Source: Candidatus Microgenomates bacterium (GTDB taxonomy: Bacteria; Patescibacteriota; Microgenomatia; UBA1400; PJMF01). From it: a DNA stretch of 32,570 bases. The notes under the pieces were generated by a model. That model was not told the DNA's origin. It saw only the letters and a list, made by a program, of their open reading frames with translations, and ran no database searches. The DNA lies in the NCBI GenBank assembly GCA_015486535.1, contig WFRK01000040.1, positions 1 through 32,570 of the forward strand, in the 5' to 3' direction. Position numbers and translations under genes: made by a program. Shown here piece after piece: positions 8,178 to 15,119 of the stretch (position 1 is the stretch's first letter; every line of letters starts with the position of its first letter).

Positions 8178-9329
8178 TCAACTAGAAAAACATTCTAGTT
8201 TAATTGGCTCATTTAAAATTGATCGCGCGTAAAGGCAAAAATTTTTGTTCGTTATCGTCGTGGTTGTTGTCAAGACTACTCTTTCTCCTATCTTACTCAA
8301 TTGATTATCAAAAGAAATAAAGGGGGTGACTTTTTTCAATTCAATGATTGTTTTAGTGTCCACCTGATCCGTTTCTAGAAAGAAATTCTTCACTTGCTCC
8401 GGTATCGCCTGATCAGTAATATCAAAACCTAAAGTTAATTTGTTTGTTTTTGAGCGTTGAAAATGGAAGTGAGTAATCTGAATCGAATGAGATTGATCAA
8501 AATAAATTATCGGTTTAATCAATTGACCCTCGTTGCCAGCCAAATCAATCGCTTGAATCTGCCAACTATGAGGATCGGCTTGCGGATCGATGTCGGCTAA
8601 TTTCAGTTCTGCCTCTTGACCGCTCAAATGGAGATTTCTAATTTGACCAGACAGGCGATAAGTTATCTGCCAATTAACCGGCTCGCTCGCTTTAAAATGA
8701 AGCTTATCGTTATTCGTCACCACCAAAGCCAAGGTGGTTAAATTCTTGATCACTACTTTTGCTGACGCCACTTGTTCATTTGTCACCTGTGTTGGTGAGG
8801 CGGAAAATCGCAGTTTGAATTTATTTTGATTTTGAGCAATTGATTTTAAAGGTAACCAATGACTCTGCCATTGCTGATTTGGCGCGTTTGGGCTGACACC
8901 GCTACTCCAAAAACCGGTCCACTGTTGTCTATTATCTGAGCGAGCCAACTGAAAATCTGGTTGATTAAACAAAGCTGGATTATTTGCTTCGTTTTTTGAC
9001 TGGAAATAAATCAGTTGCGCTGGATCATGCTGATGAAAATCGAGTTGGCAAGTAATGTTGGACAAATCGGCGAGACTCATTTGTTTTCCTTGACAGTTCT
9101 GAGTTAGAAGCTCACCAACTTGATAAGTTTGACCATTTTGCATTAATTTAATTTCACTCGCCGGTGGTCTCCAATCACCCGCAATAAAGGTCAAATCAAC
9201 ACTATTCGTTTGTGACTGCCAAAAGGCATTGACCTGATTGGTTGATAAGAATAGTGCCAACCAAAACATAATAAAACTGAGCAACATGGGCAAGAAGATG
9301 GTCATAAGTAAACTGAGAGTTTTTTTCAT
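8178..9329 (-). CDS. Exported beta-rich surface protein, third member of a fibre-like trio
   Basis: A 383-residue protein I cannot assign to a family. It starts with a signal-type hydrophobic segment (about 8-35, ending NQVNAF). The rest is Gln/Asn/Thr-rich with the alternating pattern of beta-sandwich domains. Three or four segments look Ig-like: WRPPASEIKLMQNGQTYQVG, the ASEPVNWQITYRLSG region, and the SWQIQAIDLAGNEG stretch, which resembles bacterial Ig-like motifs. Two Cys occur near 79 and 89 and two near the C-terminus. It follows the TasA/CalY-like gene by 41 nt on the same strand and is probably part of the same surface structure. Confidence 0.6.
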   Translation of the reverse strand: MKKTLSLLMTIFLPMLLSFIMFWLALFLSTNQVNAFWQSQTNSVDLTFIAGDWRPPASEIKLMQNGQTYQVGELLTQNCQGKQMSLADLSNITCQLDFHQHDPAQLIYFQSKNEANNPALFNQPDFQLARSDNRQQWTGFWSSGVSPNAPNQQWQSHWLPLKSIAQNQNKFKLRFSASPTQVTNEQVASAKVVIKNLTTLALVVTNNDKLHFKASEPVNWQITYRLSGQIRNLHLSGQEAELKLADIDPQADPHSWQIQAIDLAGNEGQLIKPIIYFDQSHSIQITHFHFQRSKTNKLTLGFDITDQAIPEQVKNFFLETDQVDTKTIIELKKVTPFISFDNQLSKIGERVVLTTTTTITNKNFCLYARSILNEPIKLECFSS

Positions 9330-9370
9330 TTTTATTAATCACGTGGGGCAGGACTTGACACTTTTGATAC

Positions 9371-10006
9371 TTAATATTCATCGGGCCAACCGTTGACACC
9401 ATTTGTTTGTTTGGCGGCAAAGTGAATTTGCACTTTATAAGCTTGATTTTGATAATCATCATTCACGTCTTGGGCAAGCTGAAAAGTGGCTCGCCAATGA
9501 ATCTCCTGATTACTGGCCAGTTGCAGCAAGTGCGTAGCATCATTACCCTGACTATAAAAGAAGTCACTATTGAGCGCAGGACCATCAGAAACAAGGGTAA
9601 CCCATTGACCATCGCCTAATTGATACTCTAATTTGGTCGGTTGCAGCTTTGCATTATCAAGACCGCCTTCTAACCAACCCCCAGCAAACTTTCCTTTGAG
9701 GTAGACTGGCAAGTTGCCACTATTTTTGAGACTGAAATCAACGGTCTGTTTGTCTCCCGGTTTGAGATCGGCGAAACTTAACTGGCTCGGATCAGTTAAC
9801 ACTATCTTCAAACTTCCGGTATGAAAAGCCAAATTGGCTGAAACAGCCTTAGCACTAAAGTAAGCGTAGGTCACTCCCGCCACAATCGAAAAGGAAATTA
9901 TCAAGAGAATTGTGTGAAGCCAACGCTGCCTTAATCTTTGTCTTACCTTTTTAAGGATTGATACTAATGGACGAGGCTGATTCGCCTTTCGTGTTCTTTG
10001 CCGCAT
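9371..10006 (-). CDS. TasA/CalY (camelysin)-like fibre protein with SipW-type signal
   Basis: A 211-residue exported protein. A long basic head (first 30 residues) precedes the membrane segment ILLIISFSIVAGVTYAYFSA (about 33-52), then LAFHTGSLKIVL. The pattern AxTYAYFSDxA...FxAGxLxL is the hallmark of TasA, CalY/camelysin and other SipW-processed proteins; here the D is K. Then comes LKPGDKQTVDFSLKNSGNLPVYLKG, the conserved beta strand block of these fibres. In Bacillus, TasA forms extracellular biofilm fibres. No SipW-type signal peptidase is in this window. The two flanking exported genes on the same strand may be accessory or anchoring subunits. Confidence 0.72.
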   Translation of the reverse strand: MRQRTRKANQPRPLVSILKKVRQRLRQRWLHTILLIISFSIVAGVTYAYFSAKAVSANLAFHTGSLKIVLTDPSQLSFADLKPGDKQTVDFSLKNSGNLPVYLKGKFAGGWLEGGLDNAKLQPTKLEYQLGDGQWVTLVSDGPALNSDFFYSQGNDATHLLQLASNQEIHWRATFQLAQDVNDDYQNQAYKVQIHFAAKQTNGVNGWPDEY

Positions 10007-10189
10007 AAATCACTTTCCGGCAGGCATAATTTAATTATTGTGAGCCGAGTATAAAACGTGATTATTGCAAAAACTGTTATTTTGTTGATATTGATGCAAC
10101 GCAAAAAAAGAAATAAACGATTTGAGGCCGTCTTTACTTATCCTAAGCAACTTCTCTGATTAATGGAACCATGATGTGGTATTAAGGTA

Positions 10190-10978
10190 TTAATAAAGGA
10201 AAAACAAAACAAGCGCTGCAGTAAACATTGATGAACCGGCAGCAACGAAAGGAGCAAGTTTGCGAAACCAAACTTGTTTGATCAATTTTGCTTTAAATTG
10301 AGTTAATCGATACAGCTGGCTGGGTTTGGTGGTGCTAACGCCAAGCACTTGACCAATTTGTTTAGTGGTCTGTGCCGGACCAACTGTGACTGGAGTCTTG
10401 GTTGATTTGTCCAGAGTCACTGATGGAGTCACTTGTCCCCAAACAGCTACCTTTTTCCGACTCGGTTCACCTAAAAAATTCAAGCTAAAGTGAAAATCAA
10501 ACTGGGCCAACTTTGCCTGAAATGAATTGTCTGCTTGAGGATTAAATTGAAAATTAACCATAAAAGTTTTTGTTTGATGAGGAGCAATCGGACCCAAACG
10601 TACAGCCGCAGGACTATCGATTAAGTTCACTAAAAAAGTGGGGGGCAAAATTGATTTTAATTTATCTGCGCTGGTAATTGAAATGATGAGTGCTTTGACT
10701 AAACCACCGGCCTCAGTCGTGGGTGCCAAAGTTAAACGTAGATAAAAATTACCTGATTCACGGCCTAAATTCTTGAGAATTAATTTCTGGCTGAAGCGAT
10801 TGCCCGGTTGGATATTGCTCTCCTGAAACATGGGTTTGAATGGTTGATCAAGACGACATTCATGTTGATGACAAATAAAGGTGAGATCGGTACTGGCGTG
10901 AGCAAGCGCAGCTGATCGAAAGAAACCAACTATAAAAATAAAAGTAAAGAAAAACGTAAACCGGCTAGTTCGCTTCAT
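10190..10978 (-). CDS. Exported, C-terminally membrane-anchored beta protein of the fibre trio
   Basis: A 262-residue protein with a signal peptide (about 1-29, ending ALAHAS), a beta-rich domain (about 30-180) and a C-terminal membrane helix with almost no tail (about 242-262). Near the N-terminus are two Cys (FICHQHEC), then SNIQPGNRFSQKLILKNLG, which matches the PGD...V.N.G strand block of TasA/CalY-like proteins, and LGPIAPHQTKTFMVNFQF, reminiscent of DUF916-like surface domains. A short QVLGVSTTKP stretch precedes the final basic juxtamembrane region. I infer a membrane-anchored base or accessory subunit for the fibre protein encoded 183 nt downstream. No known family is certain. Confidence 0.6.
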   Translation of the reverse strand: MKRTSRFTFFFTFIFIVGFFRSAALAHASTDLTFICHQHECRLDQPFKPMFQESNIQPGNRFSQKLILKNLGRESGNFYLRLTLAPTTEAGGLVKALIISITSADKLKSILPPTFLVNLIDSPAAVRLGPIAPHQTKTFMVNFQFNPQADNSFQAKLAQFDFHFSLNFLGEPSRKKVAVWGQVTPSVTLDKSTKTPVTVGPAQTTKQIGQVLGVSTTKPSQLYRLTQFKAKLIKQVWFRKLAPFVAAGSSMFTAALVLFFLY

Positions 10979-11030
10979 TATTAACTTCTATCATAACAAA
11001 AATCTTTTAATAAGCCAGCAATGCTCATGT

Positions 11031-11060
11031 AGTATAAAAATTAACTCTTAGTGAAATCAA
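11031..11060 (-). promoter_or_regulatory. Promoter for the surface-fibre trio
   Basis: Minus strand reads TTGATT, 18 nt, TATACT, about 52 nt before the ATG at 10978. A second -10-like TATGAT lies 11 nt before the ATG but lacks a well-spaced -35. The site is back to back with the tRNA-Glu gene. Confidence 0.5.
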
Positions 11061-11070
11061 GGCTGAATTT

Positions 11071-11079
11071 TGCTAGAAT
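11071..11079 (+). promoter_or_regulatory. Candidate extended -10 for tRNA-Glu
   Basis: TGCTAGAAT fits an extended -10 (TGnTAnAAT) 37 nt before the tRNA. No good -35 is visible, so this is a weak call. Confidence 0.3.
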
Positions 11080-11116
11080 AACGGTTCAGTATGGCTGATA
11101 AAGTGATTGGCAAAAA

Positions 11117-11188
11117 GGCCCTATCGTCTAGTGGTTAGGACACCAGGTTCTCATCTTGGTAACCGGGGTTCAACTCCCCGTGGGGTCA
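11117..11188 (+). tRNA. tRNA-Glu (anticodon CUC)
   Basis: Folds as a 72-nt cloverleaf. The acceptor GGCCCTA pairs with TGGGGTC (two G-U pairs). The D arm contains AGTGGTTA. The anticodon stem CCAGG/CTTGG encloses the loop TTCTCAT, giving anticodon CTC. The T arm is CGGGG, TTCAACT, CCCCG, and the discriminator is A. The next bases are CCT, so CCA is not fully encoded and must be completed by the CCA-adding enzyme. It reads GAG. It marks the boundary between the minus-strand envelope block and the AT-rich accessory block; tRNA 3' ends are common integration targets, but I found no exact repeat of this 3' end elsewhere in the window. Confidence 0.93.
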
Positions 11189-11301
11189 CCTTTTTATCCG
11201 ATTTTCCATAAAACTAAGCTTACCAGAGTATATAATAAACGCATTCAAGCAAAAAATTAAAATAATATGAGAATAATAATTTTAAATCACAGTACTCTAT
11301 T

Positions 11302-11895
11302 ATGATTAACACATTACTTGTTGATTATGCAGGCGTTTTAACTCCTACGAGGAATAATTTTCTATTTGTAAAACAGTTCTATGAAGAGTACGGAGTATCT
11401 CCTAAAGAACTTATGAATTTAACTTATCTTGATTGGGACAAAACAGCAATTGGTGAATTAGACTCAAAGTCATATTGGGAAAGAGTTGCAAAGGTTCTTG
11501 AAGCGGATCCTGAAATGTTGCGTAAACGTGTTTTAAATACATATCCAATTGACAAAAGAATGATTGATTTTTTAAAAAAAATTAAAAAACAATACACTTT
11601 AGTACTTATTTCTAATCAAATTTATGATTGGTTAGAAGAAGTCATTAATAAAAATGATTTGAGAAGTATCTTTGATTATACAGCCAATTCATATGAAGTT
11701 GGTGTCAGAAAACCAGACCCTAAAATATTCAAATATGCTCTTAACTTAACTAAAAGTATGCCAGAAGAAACATTATTCATCGATGATTCACTTAAAAACA
11801 TTAATGCTGCAAAAAACCTTGGAATGCAAACTATTCGATTTTCTAATTTTGTGAAATTTAGTAAAGAAATCAATATCCTTTTAAAAACTGTTTAA
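11302..11895 (+). CDS. HAD-superfamily (subfamily IA) hydrolase with altered motif I
   Basis: A 197-residue HAD-fold protein, probably a phosphatase acting on a small phosphorylated metabolite. Motif I is DYAGVLT (Asp8), where the usual second Asp (DxD) is Ala10. Motif II Ser104 lies in LVLISNQ, motif III Lys137 in GVRKPDPKIF, and motif IV in LFIDDSLKN (Asp161, Asp162). A helical cap fills about 15-90. Loss of the second Asp is seen in the DxGG/DxGN subgroup (YihX and relatives), so the nucleophile is kept but acid-base catalysis may be slow or the substrate unusual. The last 26 nt overlap the convergent glycosyltransferase gene. It is AT-rich with many AGA codons, unlike the left block. Confidence 0.85.
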   Translation: MINTLLVDYAGVLTPTRNNFLFVKQFYEEYGVSPKELMNLTYLDWDKTAIGELDSKSYWERVAKVLEADPEMLRKRVLNTYPIDKRMIDFLKKIKKQYTLVLISNQIYDWLEEVINKNDLRSIFDYTANSYEVGVRKPDPKIFKYALNLTKSMPEETLFIDDSLKNINAAKNLGMQTIRFSNFVKFSKEINILLKTV

Positions 11896-13159
11896 GTCTA
11901 TCAGACATATCAGGTGCATTTGTGGGTATAGCTATTTTTTTATTATCTCCAAGCAAATAAATGTTGTCAGGGTCTCCTTGGTTGTCAGCGAAGCGACCTT
12001 TTTCTATAGTCTCTTGCAACCAAAAAGGATCATTTTCAATAGAAATTGGTTGTTCATTATGTATCTGGGGATTTTCCAACACAGAATTATAAAAAGTAAG
12101 ATACATTTTAGCAAATACTTCCCACGAGTACTTGGTTTCTACCAATAGCCGAGCTTGTTGCCCAATTTCTATTGAAAAATCAAGGTTTTGTAATAAAAAA
12201 TCTATATGTGCAATAAATTCTTCAGGTGAACTAGCAGCTAGTATAGCGCCATCTGCTTCAATACCAATAATTCCTGCTGGGCTTGAAACAACCGGAATTC
12301 CAGAGGCCATATAAGTTAATGTCTTAGTTCTCATTCCACCACCTGTAATAATTGGAGCTAAACAAATTCTGGCTCCTTCAAAAACATCATTAATATTTTC
12401 AAGCCTTCCTGTAAATTCCATATTTTTACTTTGATACCTCTCCACAATGTCTTGTGGAGCATCTCCTACAAATCGAAAATTAAGTGATGGATATTTCTTT
12501 AATAATTGTGGAGCAAGCTTATGGACAATGTATTCGACTCCTTCTTGATTAGGTAAAAAAAACATATTTCCCATAAACACAACTGTATTGTCATTTTGAT
12601 TTGGTTTACGATAGTTAATTTTTTCAATGTCTGATCCCATAGGAATAACATGAATTCTCTCACGTGATGTTTTAGTTGCACTAGCTAAATCTTCCCTATC
12701 TAATTCGGTAAAACAGGTTGCTCCAGAGATACAACGACCTAAATGTTGTTCCAATAACGCAATAGTGTCTAAAGCTCCATCTTCACCTGTGTATGAGGCT
12801 GCTAAGCAAGAAGAAACAAATTGAGCATCAAAAACAAGTGGTATATTTTGCAAGTTACTTAGCTCTAGTCCAGATGATAATCCCAATTCCAAATCATTGA
12901 CCTCAATGATATCTGGATTAAAAATCTGAACTGCTTTAGAGGTAATACTTGTGTCACGATAATAAAAATCAGAGGGAACTGCAATAGTTTTAAATTTCTT
13001 TTTGGAAATTTGATCTAGATTAGACCAGCCACGAAAACAATGAATTACCATCATTTCAACATCTAAACGCGTCAAATGTTCAGTTCCTTGATGAAAACGT
13101 TCTGAAGCCCCATCAAATGATGGAATAAATGATCCCTCAACAAATTTAGTTACTCTCAT
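11870..13159 (-). CDS. Family-4 type glycosyltransferase with C-terminal extension
   Basis: A 429-residue GT-B fold enzyme. The C-terminal nucleotide-sugar domain is clear: VVFMGNMFFLPNQEGVEYI (about 193-211), FRFVGDAP, then ITGGGMRTKTLTYMASGIPV (about 271-290) with PAGIIGIEADGA. The N-terminal half carries SFDGASERFHQG, where a Gly-containing loop near the start is typical. The donor and acceptor are unknown. After about residue 360 there is a tail of roughly 70 residues (PFWLQETIEKGRFADNQGD region) that standard GT4 enzymes lack and I cannot name. It overlaps the HAD gene tail to tail and is divergent from the kinase-like gene. It probably adds a sugar in the same pathway as its neighbours, but this is inference. 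Confidence 0.87.
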   Translation of the reverse strand: MRVTKFVEGSFIPSFDGASERFHQGTEHLTRLDVEMMVIHCFRGWSNLDQISKKKFKTIAVPSDFYYRDTSITSKAVQIFNPDIIEVNDLELGLSSGLELSNLQNIPLVFDAQFVSSCLAASYTGEDGALDTIALLEQHLGRCISGATCFTELDREDLASATKTSRERIHVIPMGSDIEKINYRKPNQNDNTVVFMGNMFFLPNQEGVEYIVHKLAPQLLKKYPSLNFRFVGDAPQDIVERYQSKNMEFTGRLENINDVFEGARICLAPIITGGGMRTKTLTYMASGIPVVSSPAGIIGIEADGAILAASSPEEFIAHIDFLLQNLDFSIEIGQQARLLVETKYSWEVFAKMYLTFYNSVLENPQIHNEQPISIENDPFWLQETIEKGRFADNQGDPDNIYLLGDNKKIAIPTNAPDMSDRLKQFLKGY

Positions 13160-13205
13160 GTGTATATTTTTATTACTTAATAGTTCAATTTATATAGAAT
13201 TATAT

Positions 13206-13211
13206 TATAAT
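13206..13211 (+). promoter_or_regulatory. -10 box of kinase-like gene, leaderless arrangement
   Basis: TATAAT lies 9 nt before the ATG at 13221 inside a very AT-rich divergent spacer; there is no Shine-Dalgarno. On the minus strand the same spacer offers TTGAAC, 16 nt, TATACA towards the glycosyltransferase, ending 1 nt before its ATG, which is too close to be certain. Confidence 0.45.
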
Positions 13212-13220
13212 TATGCTCAA

Positions 13221-14165
13221 ATGAGTAGATTTAGAAGATCTCCAGAACAAATTGGTTTTAATCCTCAAGAAAAAAGAATAGATCAGTCTCAATTTTTTGA
13301 AAGAATAAGACTAATTGTTGAAAACTTTATTAATAGTCATTCTAGAATGACTATTAATATTGCTGGTCAATCTGCAGTTGGTAAATCAACTATTTCAGAA
13401 AAAATAATTCAAATGTTTGGGGAGTCAGCCAAAGTAGTAAGAATAGATGATTACTTATTGGGTTGGGATGTGGGAATTTTAAATCATGATTCTGATATTC
13501 CAGATAAACCATATTTTGCTGGACTTAACCCTCGTGTATATGATTTAGATAGATTTAAATCCGATCTGCAAAAACTTCATGCCGGCCTAGCAATTGATAT
13601 GCCTTGGTTCAATGAAATTACAAAACGTCGTGGAGGGTTTGTCCCTTTCTCTCCGAGCCCAATAATGGTAATTGATGGCATTTATGCTTTAGATGGCGAA
13701 TTTAATTCTTATGCAGATCTTTCTTTGTTAATAGAAGCTCCTCTTCATGATCGATTAATTCGTAAAATATTAAGAAATTCTACAGAAACTTTAGAATCGG
13801 TTAACTCTATTATCGCAACGTATTTAACAAGAGATGAACCAGCTTATTCATATCACGTTGATAGATTAATTGCTGCAGCTGATTGGGTGGTATCAAACCC
13901 AATTCAACCAAATCAAGAATTTAATATTGGATCACAATTTGAGCAGCAATCTCCCGATAAGCCATTCCAAAATATAAACATTCTTGTTGTACCAAAACCT
14001 CAATATGGGAAACTAAGAGAAACAGAAGATCTTGCTGTTGTCAGTACAAATCAAGAAATATTCATCCAATATTATTTCGGTGGTAAGTGTTTATTTTTTG
14101 CACCCATAGATAAAACGACATTAGATTACATGAATCGATATTATGAATTTCATGAAGTAAGATAA
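13221..14165 (+). CDS. Uridine-kinase/phosphoribulokinase-like P-loop enzyme with extra C-terminal domain
   Basis: A 314-residue protein. Residues about 25-225 are a P-loop kinase of the uridine kinase/phosphoribulokinase group. The Walker A is GQSAVGKST (49-57), RIDDYLLG (74-81) fits the acidic substrate-binding strand, NPRVYDLDRF (103-112) parallels the family's P-x-A-x-D block, IMVIDGIYAL (148-157) is the second strand, and a lid-like RLIRKILRN follows. Substrates could be a nucleoside or another phosphate acceptor. About 90 C-terminal residues (PFQNINILVVPKPQYGKLRE onward) do not resemble kinase sequence and may form a separate binding domain. I chose Met at 13221 because an upstream ATG at 13158 overlaps the divergent gene and the -10 box lies between them. 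Neighbours suggest a shared pathway. Confidence 0.75.
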   Translation: MSRFRRSPEQIGFNPQEKRIDQSQFFERIRLIVENFINSHSRMTINIAGQSAVGKSTISEKIIQMFGESAKVVRIDDYLLGWDVGILNHDSDIPDKPYFAGLNPRVYDLDRFKSDLQKLHAGLAIDMPWFNEITKRRGGFVPFSPSPIMVIDGIYALDGEFNSYADLSLLIEAPLHDRLIRKILRNSTETLESVNSIIATYLTRDEPAYSYHVDRLIAAADWVVSNPIQPNQEFNIGSQFEQQSPDKPFQNINILVVPKPQYGKLRETEDLAVVSTNQEIFIQYYFGGKCLFFAPIDKTTLDYMNRYYEFHEVR

Positions 14166-14187
14166 ATCTTTTCAGATGCTAGATTTG

Positions 14188-15081
14188 CTATTCGGTAAGT
14201 CCAGACCATACAGGAACTGTCATTACAGTTTCATCAGGATGTGCATGTCCAAATCGACCATTATCTCCAAATTCTTCTCCATGATCTCCACAAATTATTG
14301 TTATTGTAGGGTAACTTAAAGGTAATTGAGAAAACAACTCTCCAATTTGTTGGTCAACCCATTCAAGGGCAGCGACCTGCAACATTTTCAAATACAAAAT
14401 TTCTTCTGTTGTGAATGGCAATGTTTCCTGAGAATATTTCTTTTTTTTACCATGCTCATCAAAAGTTCTAATAATAAGGTCTTTATATTCATCATCAACA
14501 TTTGTGGTTGGAATATCGTATGGAATATGAGTTGTCGGGGAGTTAACAAATAAAAAATATGGTTCTCTCTGCGTTCTTTCTAAGATAGTATCAATATTCC
14601 CAAATGGGAGAGATTCTGGGCTCCGAGGCATCTTTTCACTCGGGGCTAGATTAGCAGCTCCTCCGAAGAACATAAAGTTATCAAAAAGTGAAGGCAATGT
14701 ATTGTTGGGGTTATGTGTATTGAAAAAACCCACTCCTCCAAAACCTTGTACATTGTGACCAATTTGTTGATAGTATTCAATTATATTTTTAGCATCAAAA
14801 GGAAGAAGTATACTTTTGTTACCAGTCAATTTGCGTGCACCCAAAGAACGCCAAATTTGATTTATACCAGGCAAATATTCTCTCGATCCATCTAGAATTC
14901 TTGGCAAATCTCCTAAAAAAAATGATTGGTGTGCTGGGTAGGTATAAGAGCCTGAAGTTTCAGCTTTTCGTAGTTTTCCCACTTGATCAATATTTGGAGT
15001 AAAAGCTTTTTGAGCTGTATCATATCGACAAGAATCAACCGTTATCAGTCTAATATTATGTTCTTTATGATTTATTTTCAT
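14188..15081 (-). CDS. Sulfatase/alkaline-phosphatase-fold hydrolase or transferase
   Basis: A 297-residue soluble protein of the alkaline-phosphatase superfamily. Conserved metal-site parts are visible: LITVDSCRYD (Asp16, Asp21), the central SPTTHIPYDIP (His185), ICGDHGEEFGD (Asp266, His267) and GRFGHAHPDE (His279). The nucleophile region is TSGSYTYPAHQS (42-53). It lacks the C/S-x-P-x-R sulfatase signature, so Thr or Ser would be the nucleophile as in phosphodiesterase or phosphotransferase members. No signal peptide or membrane helix is present, so it acts in the cytoplasm, unlike most LtaS-type relatives. It is short compared with typical sulfatases (above 400). It is divergent from the radical SAM gene across 38 nt. 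Confidence 0.8.
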   Translation of the reverse strand: MKINHKEHNIRLITVDSCRYDTAQKAFTPNIDQVGKLRKAETSGSYTYPAHQSFFLGDLPRILDGSREYLPGINQIWRSLGARKLTGNKSILLPFDAKNIIEYYQQIGHNVQGFGGVGFFNTHNPNNTLPSLFDNFMFFGGAANLAPSEKMPRSPESLPFGNIDTILERTQREPYFLFVNSPTTHIPYDIPTTNVDDEYKDLIIRTFDEHGKKKKYSQETLPFTTEEILYLKMLQVAALEWVDQQIGELFSQLPLSYPTITIICGDHGEEFGDNGRFGHAHPDETVMTVPVWSGLTE

Positions 15082-15088
15082 TTATCAA

Positions 15089-15111
15089 AGTATAGCATAA
15101 TAATATATAAT
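15089..15111. promoter_or_regulatory. Divergent -10 boxes between sulfatase-like and radical SAM genes
   Basis: Minus strand TATACT (15089-15094) ends 7 nt before the ATG at 15081. Plus strand TATAAT (15106-15111) ends 8 nt before the ATG at 15120. Both genes lack Shine-Dalgarno sequences, so both mRNAs should be leaderless. The two promoters overlap, so they may compete for polymerase. Confidence 0.5.
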
Positions 15112-15119
15112 GACTACAA

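Noticed and set aside
11117-11188. tRNA-Glu as an attB site with a duplicated 3' end marking island borders
   Set aside because: No exact copy of the tRNA 3' end and no integrase gene were found in the window. The segment at 16826-16851 is only partly similar (about 17 of 26 by hand), so integration at this tRNA remains a guess.
13158-13220. An upstream in-frame ATG that would lengthen the kinase-like protein by 21 residues
   Set aside because: It overlaps the start of the divergent glycosyltransferase and lies before the -10 box; the extra residues look like translated AT-rich spacer.
15082-15119. Cobalamin riboswitch before the B12-type radical SAM gene
   Set aside because: The gap to the divergent gene is only 38 nt and holds overlapping -10 boxes; there is no room for an aptamer.
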